From an uncultured Pelagibacteraceae bacterium (GTDB lineage: Bacteria; Pseudomonadota; Alphaproteobacteria; Pelagibacterales; Pelagibacteraceae), in assembly GCA_902618975.1 (NCBI GenBank), contig CACNCN010000001.1:62001-126000 (forward strand): 64,000 bases of DNA, in the 5' to 3' direction. Within the stretch, counting starts at the first letter, position 1. Each line of letters begins with the position of its first letter. A model generated the notes under the pieces. That model did not search any database and was not told the origin of the DNA. It saw nothing but the letters and a program-made list of their open reading frames with translations. Below, in pieces: positions 57,172 through 64,000 of the stretch. The position numbers and the translations under genes were made by a program.

Positions 57172-57858
57172 ATGAATTCTGAAATAATATCTTTAAATAA
57201 AAAGATTATTAATTGTAATAAATGCCCCAGGCTAATTAAATTTAGAAAAAAAATATTAAAAAATAAAAGAAAAAAATATATTAATGACAAATATTGGGGC
57301 AAACCTATAACAGGATTTGGAGATATGAGAGGAGAAATTCTTTTTGTGGGCTTGGCTCCTGCTGCACATGGAGCAACCAGAACTGGTAGAGTTTTTACTG
57401 GAGATAAATCATCTGAATTTCTGTATCGTTGTTTATACAAAGCTAAAATATCAAATCAAAATACATCAGAACATATAAATGACGGATTAAAATTAAATAA
57501 TGCATTTATAACAGCAGCTTTAAAATGTGTACCTCCCGAAGATAAACCTGAAAAAAAAGAACTAATAAATTGTTTTCAGTATTTTGAGAAAGAAATTAGC
57601 ATTATGACTAATTTAAAAGTTATAATTGCGTTAGGAAAAATTGCATTTGATACTTGCATACAGTTTTACAGAAAAAACCATAATTTAAATTATAAATTTA
57701 TTTTTAAACACGGTAAAAGGTACGAGCTTTCAAATAAGTTGACATTAATAGGCTGCTACCATCCTAGTCCAAGAAATGTAAATACAGGTCGTATTAATGA
57801 AAATAAAATGACTAATCTTTTTAAAAAGGTTAAAGATGATTTAAATTTTATGAATTAA
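57172..57858 (+). CDS. Type 5 uracil-DNA glycosylase (UdgB-like, Fe-S)
   Basis: This enzyme removes uracil and other deaminated bases from DNA. The 228-residue protein has the Cys pair CNKC at residues 15 and 18, the family 5 motif GLAPAAHGATRTGRVFTGDKSS (family 5 has Ala where family 4 has the catalytic Glu), two further Cys (ALKCVPPE... and ELINC) that complete a [4Fe-4S] site, and a C-terminal CYHPSPRN motif. It is likely part of base-excision repair, relevant for an AT-rich genome. The 3' end overlaps the convergent ybgC-like gene by 11 bases. Confidence 0.9.
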   Translation: MNSEIISLNKKIINCNKCPRLIKFRKKILKNKRKKYINDKYWGKPITGFGDMRGEILFVGLAPAAHGATRTGRVFTGDKSSEFLYRCLYKAKISNQNTSEHINDGLKLNNAFITAALKCVPPEDKPEKKELINCFQYFEKEISIMTNLKVIIALGKIAFDTCIQFYRKNHNLNYKFIFKHGKRYELSNKLTLIGCYHPSPRNVNTGRINENKMTNLFKKVKDDLNFMN

Positions 57859-58246
57859 ATTTTTTTAAGAGTTCTTCAGGTAATTTAGTAGGCTTACCAG
57901 AACTATTTATTGCAACCAAAACAACCTCTGCCTCAGTAATTTTTTCTTCTTGTCTAATTATTATTTGATTCATTTTAAATGATGCTTTTGATATTGAAAT
58001 TATAGATGAATGTACCGAGAGTTTGTCTTCAAATTTTGCTGGTCTTATATAATTAATATTGCAAGATTTGACTACAATTATAACATCATTTGTTCTTTTT
58101 AAATCTAAGTTGCTAAAACCAATACTATAAATAGCTTCAGATCTAGCACGCTCTAAAAATTTTAGATAATTAGCGTAATACACTACACCACCTGCATCAG
58201 TATCCTCGTAATATACTTTAAAATTGTATATGAATTCTTTTTTCAT
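57848..58246 (-). CDS. ybgC: YbgC/FadM family acyl-CoA thioesterase
   Basis: The 132-residue hot-dog protein has YYEDTDAGGVVYYANYLKFLERARSEAI, the YbgC signature with the catalytic Asp, and NINYIRPAKFEDKL. E. coli YbgC hydrolyses short acyl-CoA or acyl-ACP and is encoded beside tol-pal; here no tol gene is near, so the physiological substrate is open. It is a single-gene unit on the minus strand, starting 45 bases from the divergent 46-residue gene. Confidence 0.85.
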   Translation of the reverse strand: MKKEFIYNFKVYYEDTDAGGVVYYANYLKFLERARSEAIYSIGFSNLDLKRTNDVIIVVKSCNINYIRPAKFEDKLSVHSSIISISKASFKMNQIIIRQEEKITEAEVVLVAINSSGKPTKLPEELLKKFNS

Positions 58247-58291
58247 AATTTATAATATCAAATAATAAAAAATTTTTATACAACATACAAA

Positions 58292-58432
58292 ATGAAAATT
58301 TATATTATATGGTTGATTGGAGTTATATTATGGAATTTTGGATATCCTACAGCGCCTCCAATTCTTGATGTTATCGCGGCGGTAATTTTATCTTTTATGA
58401 GTATTGGACTAAAAAAATATTTTAAATTTTAA
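58292..58432 (+). CDS. 46-residue putative membrane protein (not in ORF track)
   Basis: ATG 58292 to TAA 58430-58432 codes for a protein starting MKIYIIWLIGVILWNFGYP, then TAPPILDVIAAVILSFMSIG and a basic LKKYFKF end. It has two hydrophobic stretches with a PTAPP turn between them. The frame fills the gap between ybgC (-) and the DUF3047 gene (-) exactly, ending immediately before the DUF3047 stop. I have the impression that this protein recurs in Pelagibacterales, but that needs a search. Function unknown. Confidence 0.66.
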   Translation: MKIYIIWLIGVILWNFGYPTAPPILDVIAAVILSFMSIGLKKYFKF

Positions 58433-59077
58433 TTATTCAGATGAAAAAAAAATATTTTGGTAATAAGCAATTGATTTCATTTTTGAATTATCAGTGTCAC
58501 TCATAATTGCAACACCATTTAGTTCGTCAACATTAAGATTATGTAACTTTTTAAAATCATTCTTTACATTTGTTTTAACTGAAATCCATTCGTTATCATT
58601 GATATTTGTAGTTGCTAAAACAAAGTCAATTGATTTTTTAGTAAAAGGACTTGTCCAAAATTCACCAATATTTTCATTACTTGAAAAAACATAATTTATA
58701 GCTCTATTTGACAGTGCAGTTGAACCAGTTTTTTTAATAACAAATACTCTAGCAGCATAATCATGACCCTTTTTACTTCTTTCGTTAATTCCAAATAAAT
58801 TTTTTTCAACTTTCCATGTTATATTTAAAAAAGGTGTTTTATTCAGGTCAATTTTAATCTCTTTTCCTAGGCCAGAAGCTTGACCTTCGGCTTCGGCTTT
58901 TAAATAGTTACCGTTTTCATTGGATCCAATAGAGTAATCAGTAAGTTTTTTTATTTTTCTAACTTTTAATGTTTGAAGTTCCTCTTCATTAAATTTAAAA
59001 ACTTCTATTTTTTCAGCATAAGTGACATTAGAAATTACATTTATAGTAAACAAAAAAACTAGAAATTTTTTAAACAT
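58433..59077 (-). CDS. DUF3047 family secreted protein
   Basis: The 214-residue protein has a signal peptide (FKKFLVFLFTINVISNVTYA) and then a beta-rich domain with NYLKAEAEGQASGLGKEIKIDL, LNITWKVE, KKGHDYAARVFVI and VDELNGVAIMSDTDNS, which fits the DUF3047 family. Its function is unknown; exported location (periplasm) is predicted from the signal peptide. It begins one base after the dehydrogenase stop, so it belongs to the NCS1-dehydrogenase operon. Confidence 0.82.
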   Translation of the reverse strand: MFKKFLVFLFTINVISNVTYAEKIEVFKFNEEELQTLKVRKIKKLTDYSIGSNENGNYLKAEAEGQASGLGKEIKIDLNKTPFLNITWKVEKNLFGINERSKKGHDYAARVFVIKKTGSTALSNRAINYVFSSNENIGEFWTSPFTKKSIDFVLATTNINDNEWISVKTNVKNDFKKLHNLNVDELNGVAIMSDTDNSKMKSIAYYQNIFFSSE

Positions 59078-59078
59078 A

Positions 59079-60083
59079 TTAAGGTATTAAAATAATCTTT
59101 GGAGATGCACAAGTGCCATCGTGTATCTGCTTAAATGCCTCAGAACCATTTTTTAGATCTTTGTATTGAATCCAGTTTAAATCACCAATTAAACTCTCGG
59201 ATAAAATTTTTATAGTTTGGTTGAAATCTCTAAATGTGTAGCAATATGTACCAATAAATGTAATCTCCTGAAGTGTTGTTTTTCTAAAATCAAAACTACC
59301 GCCCGCATCTGTTAAACCAACATGAACAATTGCTCCTCCAGGTTTTGTTGATTTAATTGCAAATTGTCTTGTTTTTTCATTACCTACAGCATCAATCACA
59401 AAATCAAAACTGTTATTTTTTATTTTATCTGACTCAGTATTTAAAACTTGCGATTGTAAAGATTTCTTACAAACATTTAGCCTTTTTTCATTTATCTCTA
59501 CTAAAGTTGTATGTAAATTTTTTTTTATATTCTGCAATATCAAGGCGCATAAAATACCGATTGCTCCACCTCCTATAATTAGCACTTTTGCTTTGTCTAA
59601 TGGTAATTGCAAATTTTTTTCTCCTAACTCAACGGCGTGTAAGGAAACTGCAGTAGGTTCTGTTAATGCTGCTTTATTGATATCTAGTTCTTTAGGAAGA
59701 TTATTTAAGTTTTTGTTTGGAACTGAAACAAATTCTGCTAGCCCCCCTTCTCTTACAAAAGGTCTATTCATTCCAATTAACGATCTTTCTGGACAAAGAT
59801 GCTCAGAATTTCTATTACAGTAATCACATTTACCACAACTAATTAAAGGGTTAACTATTACTTTATTTCCTTTATTAGAACCTTCGTAAATTACTCCGCT
59901 TATTTCATGGCCTAAAATTAATGGCGGTATCCTTCTTTCATCTTTTCCATGATAAGCGTGCATATCAGAACCACATATTCCTGATGCAGATACCTTTATT
60001 ATCGATTCATTTTTTTTGATTTTTGGATCATCATAATCTTGATAAACTATCTTTTCTACATCGGTAAAAACTAGTGCTTTCAT
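59079..60083 (-). CDS. Zinc-dependent alcohol dehydrogenase (MDR family)
   Basis: The 334-residue medium-chain dehydrogenase has the catalytic zinc ligands in GICGSDMHAYHGKDERRIPPLILGHEISG, the four structural-zinc Cys in SCGKCDYCNRNSEHLCPERS, and a Rossmann motif VLIIGGGAIGILCAL. It resembles threonine/sorbitol/galactitol-phosphate-type dehydrogenases, but the substrate cannot be named. Its ATG overlaps the stop of the upstream NCS1 permease (TAATG), implying coupled production and perhaps a common substrate. Confidence 0.86.
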   Translation of the reverse strand: MKALVFTDVEKIVYQDYDDPKIKKNESIIKVSASGICGSDMHAYHGKDERRIPPLILGHEISGVIYEGSNKGNKVIVNPLISCGKCDYCNRNSEHLCPERSLIGMNRPFVREGGLAEFVSVPNKNLNNLPKELDINKAALTEPTAVSLHAVELGEKNLQLPLDKAKVLIIGGGAIGILCALILQNIKKNLHTTLVEINEKRLNVCKKSLQSQVLNTESDKIKNNSFDFVIDAVGNEKTRQFAIKSTKPGGAIVHVGLTDAGGSFDFRKTTLQEITFIGTYCYTFRDFNQTIKILSESLIGDLNWIQYKDLKNGSEAFKQIHDGTCASPKIILIP

Positions 60084-61537
60084 TACTTACTTTTTAAAAG
60101 ATAGTAAATTATAAAAGAAATTACAGCACCAATTATCCATGAAAAAGATTGTAAAAAATTTAAATTTATATTCCAAATTGTAGAGGAAGAAAAAATAAAA
60201 CCTATAATTATTGCGTATAAACCTCCTATATGCCAGCCACGTGAATAAAAGTAAGATCCTTCAATACTTGTAGAATAAATGTCTTTATTTTCAATTTTTT
60301 TATCTTTTATTAAAAAATAGTCTGCAATGATTACACCAAATATTGGACCAAAAAAAGATCCAAGTGTATCAATGATTGATAAAATTCCTATTTTACTAAA
60401 AATCGGCAACCATAATATTCCAACAATAAAGGAAAATATTATAATAATTATACCTGAGCTTTTTAAATTTAGAGTTTTTGGTAAAAAATTGATTATTGTA
60501 TTTTGAGAAGGAATATAATTTGCAATTAAGTTTGTTGATACAGATGCCACTAAGATAAAAATTAAAATTACAATTGTTAAGAAAGTATTGTTAATTTTTC
60601 CAATAATATCATTAGGATTTGTTAACAATCTTTCAATTTCAACATTATTTTTAGCCAATATAATATCCGCTCCTAGTACAATAAAGATTGCAAATATAGA
60701 TAATAAAATAAAATTTATTATAAGACTTAAGTTTCCTTTAATTAGGTTATCATTGCTTTGTACATATCTTGAGTAATCTCCAAAATTTACAATCAAAATT
60801 GAAAAAAAAGCAAACAGGGTACCTGTAACAGTAATTAAAGGCGCTACATTATTTTTTGACAAAAAATTTTCAAAATTTAAAGTTAACGATGCAGATTTCA
60901 AAACATCATTAAAGTTTTCAGATATCATTATAAGACAAATGGTTAATCCAAAATATATAAAAATACCTGAGAACTTTATGATTGATTTTATAACTGCCTG
61001 CCCTTTGCTAAATAAAAAAAATTGTACTAATAGAGTTAACAAAAAAGATACAATATCTATAAGATCCAGTCCCATAAAAAATATTGTAAATATATTGCTA
61101 TCAAGAATATTTCCTTGTTGAGAAAATAAAAATATTCTAATCAAATAACCAATTGCTTTTGAAATAAAAAATGTTTGAACACCGAACATAAAAATTCCAA
61201 CAATACCTCTAAGCAATCCGAAATATTTGGCTCCCAAAATACCAAGTGATGATCTGAGAATTACAACAAAAGGTAATCCATGCTTTTGAGAAGGCTTTCC
61301 GATTAATGTTGAAAATATAAATGTTAAAATACAAGCAAATATACCGCCTAATAAAACGACATAAAAATTCAAATCATATACTAAATATAGAGACGCTATA
61401 AGTGAAAAGCCAATTATACTTTGTAAACTTACTGCCCAAAAGAAAAATAGGTCACCCCACCTCCAGTTTTTGTCATTCGGATTGACAGATACTATTTCCC
61501 AATTTAATAAATCAGTATTTCTTTTATCTTGAATCAC
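60083..61537 (-). CDS. NCS1 family nucleobase/hydantoin-type permease
   Basis: The 484-residue, about 12-helix protein follows the NCS1 pattern: NDKNWRWGDLFFFWAVSLQSIIGFSLIASLY, GKPSQKHGLPFVVILRSSLGILGAKYFGLLRGIVGIFMFGVQTF, NFGDYSRYVQSN in the middle and SKIGILSIIDTLGSFFGPIFGVIIADYFLI in the C-terminal half. NCS1 proteins import purines, pyrimidines, hydantoins, allantoin or thiamine with sodium or protons. It starts with GTG. It lies 26 bases after dctM and overlaps the dehydrogenase start by one base. Confidence 0.87.
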   Translation of the reverse strand: MIQDKRNTDLLNWEIVSVNPNDKNWRWGDLFFFWAVSLQSIIGFSLIASLYLVYDLNFYVVLLGGIFACILTFIFSTLIGKPSQKHGLPFVVILRSSLGILGAKYFGLLRGIVGIFMFGVQTFFISKAIGYLIRIFLFSQQGNILDSNIFTIFFMGLDLIDIVSFLLTLLVQFFLFSKGQAVIKSIIKFSGIFIYFGLTICLIMISENFNDVLKSASLTLNFENFLSKNNVAPLITVTGTLFAFFSILIVNFGDYSRYVQSNDNLIKGNLSLIINFILLSIFAIFIVLGADIILAKNNVEIERLLTNPNDIIGKINNTFLTIVILIFILVASVSTNLIANYIPSQNTIINFLPKTLNLKSSGIIIIIFSFIVGILWLPIFSKIGILSIIDTLGSFFGPIFGVIIADYFLIKDKKIENKDIYSTSIEGSYFYSRGWHIGGLYAIIIGFIFSSSTIWNINLNFLQSFSWIIGAVISFIIYYLLKSK

Positions 61538-61563
61538 TTATAGTTATAATAAACAATTATAAA

Positions 61564-62898
61564 TTACTGTCCATATAAGAGAGTTGGTAACCAAAGCGCA
61601 ATTTTAGGAAAGATTATTATTAAAATTAATCCAAAAATTTGTAGAACCATAAATTGCATCATACCTACATAAATATCTTTTAGATCCCATTCTGGTACAA
61701 CGCCTTTTAAAAAATATGCTGATAATGCTACAGGAGGAGATAGCCAGGCGGTTTGCAAATTTACCGCAACAAGAATAGCAAACCAAGTTAAGTTAAAACC
61801 AAGTGCTTCAACAAGTGGAAGTATAATTGGAATTATAATCATCACAATTGGTACCCATTCTAGCGGCCAACCTAAAAGAAATATCATTACCATTATCATC
61901 GCAAGTATTAAATATTTGTTCATTTCTAAACTTAATAAAAATTCTGTTAACAATGTTGGTGTGCCTAATCGTGCAAATACAGCTCCAAAAAAATTAGAGG
62001 CAGCAACTAAAACCATTATCAATGCTGTAATTTCTAGAGTTTTAACTAGCGCCTCTTGTAACTTAGGTAATGTTAATTTTTTATAAGCTAAAGATAATAG
62101 TAATGCGCCCATAGCACCACATCCAGCAGCCTCTGTTGGTGTTGCAAAACCAAATAAAATACTTCCTAACGCTGCGAATACTAATGCAGCTGGTGGAACA
62201 AGACCTAAGAAAAATTCAATCCAAACTTCTTTCATACTTGTTGGTCTCATATCCTCAGGAAGAACAGGACCTAATTTAGGATTCAACATGCATCTTATTG
62301 TGGTGTATGCAGCATATAAAGATGCAAGCAATATTCCGGGAATAATCGCGGCCGCAAATAAGTCAATCACAGGAATTTCCATTATTGGGCCCATTACTAC
62401 AAGCATAATGCTTGGAGGAATTAAAATTCCTAAAGTGCCTCCTGCCGTAATAGTTCCTGCGGCTAGTCTTACATCATAACTAGACTTGTTCATTGATTTT
62501 GCTGCCATAATTCCAAGAATTGTTACTGATGCTCCAACTATTCCGGTAGCTGCAGCAAATATTACAGAAACAAATAGTACAGCATAATATAAAGAGCCTC
62601 TAACTCTAGAAAGCATCAATTGAAAAGCTGAGAACAATCTTTCCATTAAACCAGCTTGCTCCATCATGATTCCCATAAACACAAAGAGCGGTACGGCGGC
62701 TAGAGTTTGTTCCGTCATAACCATAGAAAACTGCAGGGTCATTAAATAAAAAACTAATTTTCCAAAACCTAAATAACCAAAAACAAAACCTAGAAATATA
62801 AGTGTAAATGATATTGGGAAACCTACAAATATCGCAAATAACATTACACCAACTAAAATAAAACCTAATATTGCTGGATCAATTAATTCTGCTATCAT
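61564..62898 (-). CDS. dctM: TRAP transporter large permease (DctM family)
   Basis: DctM is the 12-helix ion-coupled permease of tripartite TRAP importers. The 444-residue protein has LAAVPLFVFMGIMMEQAGLMERLF, FAAATGIVGASVTILGIMAAKSM, LAAGTITAGGTLGILIPPSIMLVVMGPI and PTEAAGCGAMGALLLS, all family hallmarks. Its ATG overlaps the dctQ stop (ATGA). The substrate is set by dctP, which is cut at the window edge. Confidence 0.93.
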   Translation of the reverse strand: MIAELIDPAILGFILVGVMLFAIFVGFPISFTLIFLGFVFGYLGFGKLVFYLMTLQFSMVMTEQTLAAVPLFVFMGIMMEQAGLMERLFSAFQLMLSRVRGSLYYAVLFVSVIFAAATGIVGASVTILGIMAAKSMNKSSYDVRLAAGTITAGGTLGILIPPSIMLVVMGPIMEIPVIDLFAAAIIPGILLASLYAAYTTIRCMLNPKLGPVLPEDMRPTSMKEVWIEFFLGLVPPAALVFAALGSILFGFATPTEAAGCGAMGALLLSLAYKKLTLPKLQEALVKTLEITALIMVLVAASNFFGAVFARLGTPTLLTEFLLSLEMNKYLILAMIMVMIFLLGWPLEWVPIVMIIIPIILPLVEALGFNLTWFAILVAVNLQTAWLSPPVALSAYFLKGVVPEWDLKDIYVGMMQFMVLQIFGLILIIIFPKIALWLPTLLYGQ

Positions 62899-63509
62899 TT
62901 TTTATGACCTGGCCACTCACCTTTCTTGGCTGCCCAATAACTTTTTAAGACTTCTGAAATTCCCTGAATAAGTAAAAATATAATTCCTAATAATAAACAA
63001 GTTTTGATCGGCCACATGTACGGCATCCATGTGGTATCCATTCCCCTCTCGCCCCTTCTTATAGACTCTTCAACAAAGCCTATTGTCATGTATAAAAAAA
63101 CAACTAATCCAGGAAAATAAAATAGTATATATAACCAAAAATCTATTAAACCTTGTGTTTTGGTTTTAAAATTTCTGTATAAAAAATCTGCTCTTATATG
63201 AACTCCTTTTGACAAAGCATAACCTGCACCCAACATAAATAATGCTCCATATAAAAATCTACTTATGTCGTAAGCCCATATTGTAGGTGCTAAAAATAAT
63301 TTTCTTGCTAGAACTTCATATGTCATTGCAAATATTAATGGCATTAATATCCAACAAACAATGCTTCCAACTATTTTACTGAATTTGTCAATTTTAATTA
63401 TGGTATTTGCCATCCATGATGGCATATCATCTGGCATTTTATCAGAACCACCACGCCTTTCGGCAATCATTTCATCTGAAATATCTAACTTTGATGGTTT
63501 CTCTGACAT
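62895..63509 (-). CDS. dctQ: TRAP transporter small permease (DctQ family)
   Basis: DctQ is the four-helix partner of DctM. The 204-residue protein has an extended cytosolic N-terminus (about 40 residues, ISDEMIAERRGGSDKMPDDMPSW) and then membrane segments with MTYEVLARKLFLAPTIWAYDISRFLYGALFMLGAGYALSKGVHIRADFLYRN, the typical DctQ core. The long N-terminal extension fits DctQ partners of TakP-like (alpha-keto acid type) binding proteins. It is separated from dctP by 65 bases that contain a strong hairpin. Confidence 0.9.
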   Translation of the reverse strand: MSEKPSKLDISDEMIAERRGGSDKMPDDMPSWMANTIIKIDKFSKIVGSIVCWILMPLIFAMTYEVLARKLFLAPTIWAYDISRFLYGALFMLGAGYALSKGVHIRADFLYRNFKTKTQGLIDFWLYILFYFPGLVVFLYMTIGFVEESIRRGERGMDTTWMPYMWPIKTCLLLGIIFLLIQGISEVLKSYWAAKKGEWPGHKK

Positions 63510-63525
63510 AAATATTTATTAAAAC

Positions 63526-63552
63526 TAGAGCGGACTGTAAAAGTCCGCTCTA
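63526..63552 (-). terminator. Intercistronic hairpin between dctP and dctQ
   Basis: The arms TAGAGCGGACT and AGTCCGCTCTA form an 11-bp perfect stem with a 5-base loop, far more stable than anything else in the window spacers. On the minus strand it follows the dctP stop by 22 bases and is followed by AT-rich sequence but only a short T stretch. It could be a leaky terminator or an mRNA 3'-end stabiliser that keeps binding-protein levels above permease levels. Confidence 0.7.
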
Positions 63553-63574
63553 ATTAAATCAAGATAATTACTGA

Positions 63575-64000
63575 TTACTTTAATGTCGCCGCGTGGGCCA
63601 TTCCTAGCTTAGCGTTTGACATTTGTGCACCACTCCAGAATGGAACTGCAATATCAGCAAACTCTTTCATTGAAGTATAAACTTCGTTGAAAAATGCATT
63701 TTCTGCAGCATTTTTATTAAGAGATGCTTTTGCAGCAGCCATGTATTCGCTGAAATAGTCTGTAGGAGTATCTTCTAAAATTACTCCATGCTTAGTAGTT
63801 AGTTCTCTAAGTGCTTTTCCATTTTCATAGATTCTGTAACTTAAAGATTTAGCTAATGAAGCGTTCGCAGCTACTTCAAGAGATTTTTTCTCATGTGCAG
63901 TCATTGCATTATATGTTTTTCCAGTAATGTAAAAGTCAGCATTAACGACTACTTGGTGTAAGCCTTGAAGATAGTAGTGCTTTAATACTTTTTGGAAACC
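63575..64000 (-). CDS. dctP: TRAP transporter solute-binding protein (DctP/TakP-like), C-terminal part (partial)
   Basis: The frame is open from TAA 63575-63577 to the right edge (141 residues); the track entry 63575-63904 is only the part after an internal Met. The residues upstream (GFQKVLKHYYLQGLHQVVVNADFYITG) continue with DctP-family logic: HQ in the ligand-cleft strand, then a helical C-terminal half with SLAKSLSYRIYENGKALRELTTKHGVILEDTP. Proximity to dctQ-dctM confirms the family. The substrate is unknown, since most of the binding site is outside the window. Confidence 0.87.
   Translation of the reverse strand, partial: GFQKVLKHYYLQGLHQVVVNADFYITGKTYNAMTAHEKKSLEVAANASLAKSLSYRIYENGKALRELTTKHGVILEDTPTDYFSEYMAAAKASLNKNAAENAFFNEVYTSMKEFADIAVPFWSGAQMSNAKLGMAHAATLK

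Noticed and set aside
57120-57440. Minus-strand ORF opposite the small membrane gene and the type 5 UDG
   Set aside because: Antisense to the strongly supported glycosylase motif region; no start context or homology seen.
1-64000. CRISPR arrays, insertion sequences, prophage genes, rRNA operons
   Set aside because: I looked for regular repeats, transposase or phage proteins and rRNA-like GC-rich stretches and saw none.

Overview
The window reads as a very AT-rich, tightly packed alphaproteobacterial chromosome. Most likely it comes from the SAR11 / Pelagibacterales group or a close relative. The grounds are pervasive A/T-rich codons, Lys/Asn/Ile-rich proteins, gene ends that overlap by 1 to 32 bases, no gene-free stretch longer than about 300 bases, and gene order and protein types typical of Alphaproteobacteria (short ProS, LpxI instead of LpxH, type 5 UDG, a GAAC-N7-GAAC SOS box at lexA). 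No insertion sequence, prophage, CRISPR array or rRNA gene was seen.

Layout. 1-1217 (+): 3' end of ispF, then pgpA and pncC, joined by start/stop overlaps. 1200-7655 (-): tpiA, secG, pyrG, kdsA, eno, an ftsB-like gene, lipA and a COQ10-like gene, covering glycolysis, CTP, KDO, lipoate and respiratory-quinone functions. 7712-15190 (+): ppiD-like gene, trpE-trpG-trpD-trpC, lexA and gltX. 15170-56652 (-): an unbroken minus-strand run of 38 protein genes and three tRNA genes. Read in transcription order it is tRNA-Leu-tig, clpP, clpX, lon, tRNA-Val/tRNA-Asp, the whole 14-gene complex I operon nuoA-N running directly into birA-coaX-rnj-proS-lolE-lolD-dnaE, and then the classic envelope/translation cluster rpsB-tsf-frr-uppS-cdsA-dxr-bamA-skp-fabZ-lpxD-lpxA-lpxI-lpxB. 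56730-57858 (+): DUF1289 protein, a 59-residue membrane protein not in the ORF track, and a type 5 uracil-DNA glycosylase. 57848-64000: ybgC-like thioesterase (-), a 46-residue conserved-looking small protein (+), and then a minus-strand accessory group: TRAP transporter dctP(partial)-dctQ-dctM, NCS1 permease, Zn-dependent alcohol dehydrogenase and DUF3047 protein.

How it works together. Most of the window is housekeeping: lipid A and outer-membrane biogenesis (LpxA/B/D/I, FabZ, BamA, Skp, LolD/E, KdsA), isoprenoid and phospholipid precursors (IspF, Dxr, UppS, CdsA, PgpA), proteostasis (Tig, ClpP, ClpX, Lon, PpiD) and respiration (Nuo). The right-hand 7 kb is the accessory part and looks like a transport-plus-oxidation module for an unknown small solute.

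The signals most worth following are a structured leader with mutually exclusive pairings upstream of rpsB, a doubled SOS-type operator at lexA, a tRNA-Leu gene ending 7 bases before the tig start codon, a 21-gene run with no gap above 5 bases, the lack of rseP between dxr and bamA, and the TRAP-NCS1-dehydrogenase-DUF3047 group with an 11-bp intercistronic hairpin after dctP.
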